Below are positions 63,452-64,000 of a stretch of 64,000 bases of DNA, piece after piece (the stretch's first letter is position 1; the number at the start of each line of letters is the position of its first letter). Made by a program: the position numbers and the translations under genes. The DNA comes from Aeromicrobium fastidiosum (GTDB taxonomy: Bacteria; Actinomycetota; Actinomycetes; Propionibacteriales; Nocardioidaceae), in the NCBI RefSeq assembly GCF_017876595.1, contig NZ_JAGIOG010000001.1, positions 3,286,001 to 3,350,000 on the forward strand, read 5' to 3'. The notes beneath the pieces were generated by a model. The model saw only the letters and a program-made list of their open reading frames with translations, did no database searches and was not told the DNA's origin.

Positions 63452-64000
63452 CTAACGCATGGACCGCACGTACGTCACGAGCCTGCGCCCGTCCCGCACG
63501 CGGTCCTCCCAGGTGATGCCGACGGCCAGCAGCACGGCGCTGACGACGGCGATGAGCACGACCCGTGGAGCGGCGTTCGCGTAGGGGCCGATGTTGAACA
63601 GCACGAGCAGCGCGAGGACCGTGACGCCCGCGACGAACGGTGCCTGCCACCCGAGCCGGACGCCGATCGCGAGCACGGCCGCTGCACCGGCCCCCAGCAG
63701 CAGCGCCCTCAGCTCTGTCGGCTCGGCCAGCGCCTGGGGCACGCTCGGCAGCAGCGCGACCGCGAGTCCGGGCCCCAGCAAGGCCCACGTGCTCGTGTCG
63801 GGGCGGCGGGTCGTGGCCCAGGTGCCCGCAGCGAGCCCGGCCGCCCCGAGCGGCAGCGTGTAGGCCTCGACGAACGAGAACCCGCTGTCGACGATCAGCG
63901 CCACATAGGCGACGACGAGTGCGGCGATGCCCGGCCACACCAGCCACCGACGACGTGCGACGACGAAGCTGAGCGAGATCAGGGCCACGCCGGCGATCGT
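63452..64000 (-). CDS. Polytopic membrane protein, 5' end outside the window
   Basis: The reading frame remains open to the window edge, so this is the C-terminal part of a longer protein. A GTG at 63988 exists, but the frame is open upstream of it. The visible 180 residues hold about six hydrophobic helices: WLVWPGIAALVVAYVALIVDSG, AYTLPLGAAGLAAGTWAT, STWALLGPGLAVALLPSV, LLLGAGAAAVLAIGVRLGW, FVAGVTVLALLVLFNIGPY and VVLIAVVSAVLLAVGITWE. It resembles a large actinobacterial membrane protein of unknown function (SCO7374-type from memory). It is co-oriented with the RDD gene. Confidence 0.6.
   Translation of the reverse strand, partial: TIAGVALISLSFVVARRRWLVWPGIAALVVAYVALIVDSGFSFVEAYTLPLGAAGLAAGTWATTRRPDTSTWALLGPGLAVALLPSVPQALAEPTELRALLLGAGAAAVLAIGVRLGWQAPFVAGVTVLALLVLFNIGPYANAAPRVVLIAVVSAVLLAVGITWEDRVRDGRRLVTYVRSMR

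Overview
The window is chromosomal DNA of a high-GC actinobacterium. The core genes use G/C third positions almost throughout. A FadA2/FabG4/HtdX cluster, a PAC2 protein, single-domain sugar ABC ATPase, ROK regulators and a metallo-hydrolase divergent from uvrA are all actinobacterial features. I infer a Nocardioidaceae-like organism (Aeromicrobium or Nocardioides type); no rRNA or tRNA is present to confirm this.

Layout. (1) 1-3032: 3'-truncated uvrA and a divergent MBL-fold hydrolase. (2) About 3027-23049: a 20 kb integrative genomic island. It sits in the 3' end of the MBL gene, between a CACGGG core at each end, and has a large serine recombinase next to the right end. The incoming DNA supplied a new, divergent last 20 codons to the MBL gene, and the displaced native tail remains at 23050-23112. 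Base composition is visibly lower in GC and codon use differs from the flanks. Cargo is almost entirely defence-like: an Abi_C protein, three separate PD-(D/E)XK nucleases, a complete type I restriction-modification operon (hsdM-hsdS-hsdR) with a fic gene at its end, membrane-anchored unknowns, and a three-gene operon whose last two genes resemble a much enlarged DUF433 antitoxin with a PIN-like partner. (3) 23050-46630: ordinary chromosome. It includes an SOS-box-preceded small gene, P450, APC permease, TerC with a yybP-ykoY manganese riboswitch, uvrB, the fadA2/fabG4/htdX lipid cluster, tesB, PAC2, dxs and phoD. (4) 46738-59810: a xylose locus in two halves, xylB-xylA-xylR on the plus strand and a CUT2 ABC transporter plus ROK regulator on the minus strand. 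Between them are an odd MBL protein and a tightly overlapping, lower-GC four-gene cassette (51446-55109): compact class II ribonucleotide-reductase-like protein, APH-fold kinase, SAM methyltransferase, P-loop kinase. (5) 59844-64000: aconitase with a perfect 24-bp palindrome upstream, an RDD membrane protein, and a membrane protein running off the window.

How the parts work together. The island behaves as mobile immunity: the recombinase moves a bundle of restriction and abortive-infection type genes. The xylose genes take up xylose, isomerise it and phosphorylate it to xylulose-5-phosphate under ROK control. UvrA and UvrB belong to excision repair, and a nearby small gene carries a near-consensus actinobacterial LexA box. 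The two most unusual loci are the RNR-like cassette and the DUF433/PIN-like operon. All functional statements rest on motifs read by eye; no database search was run.
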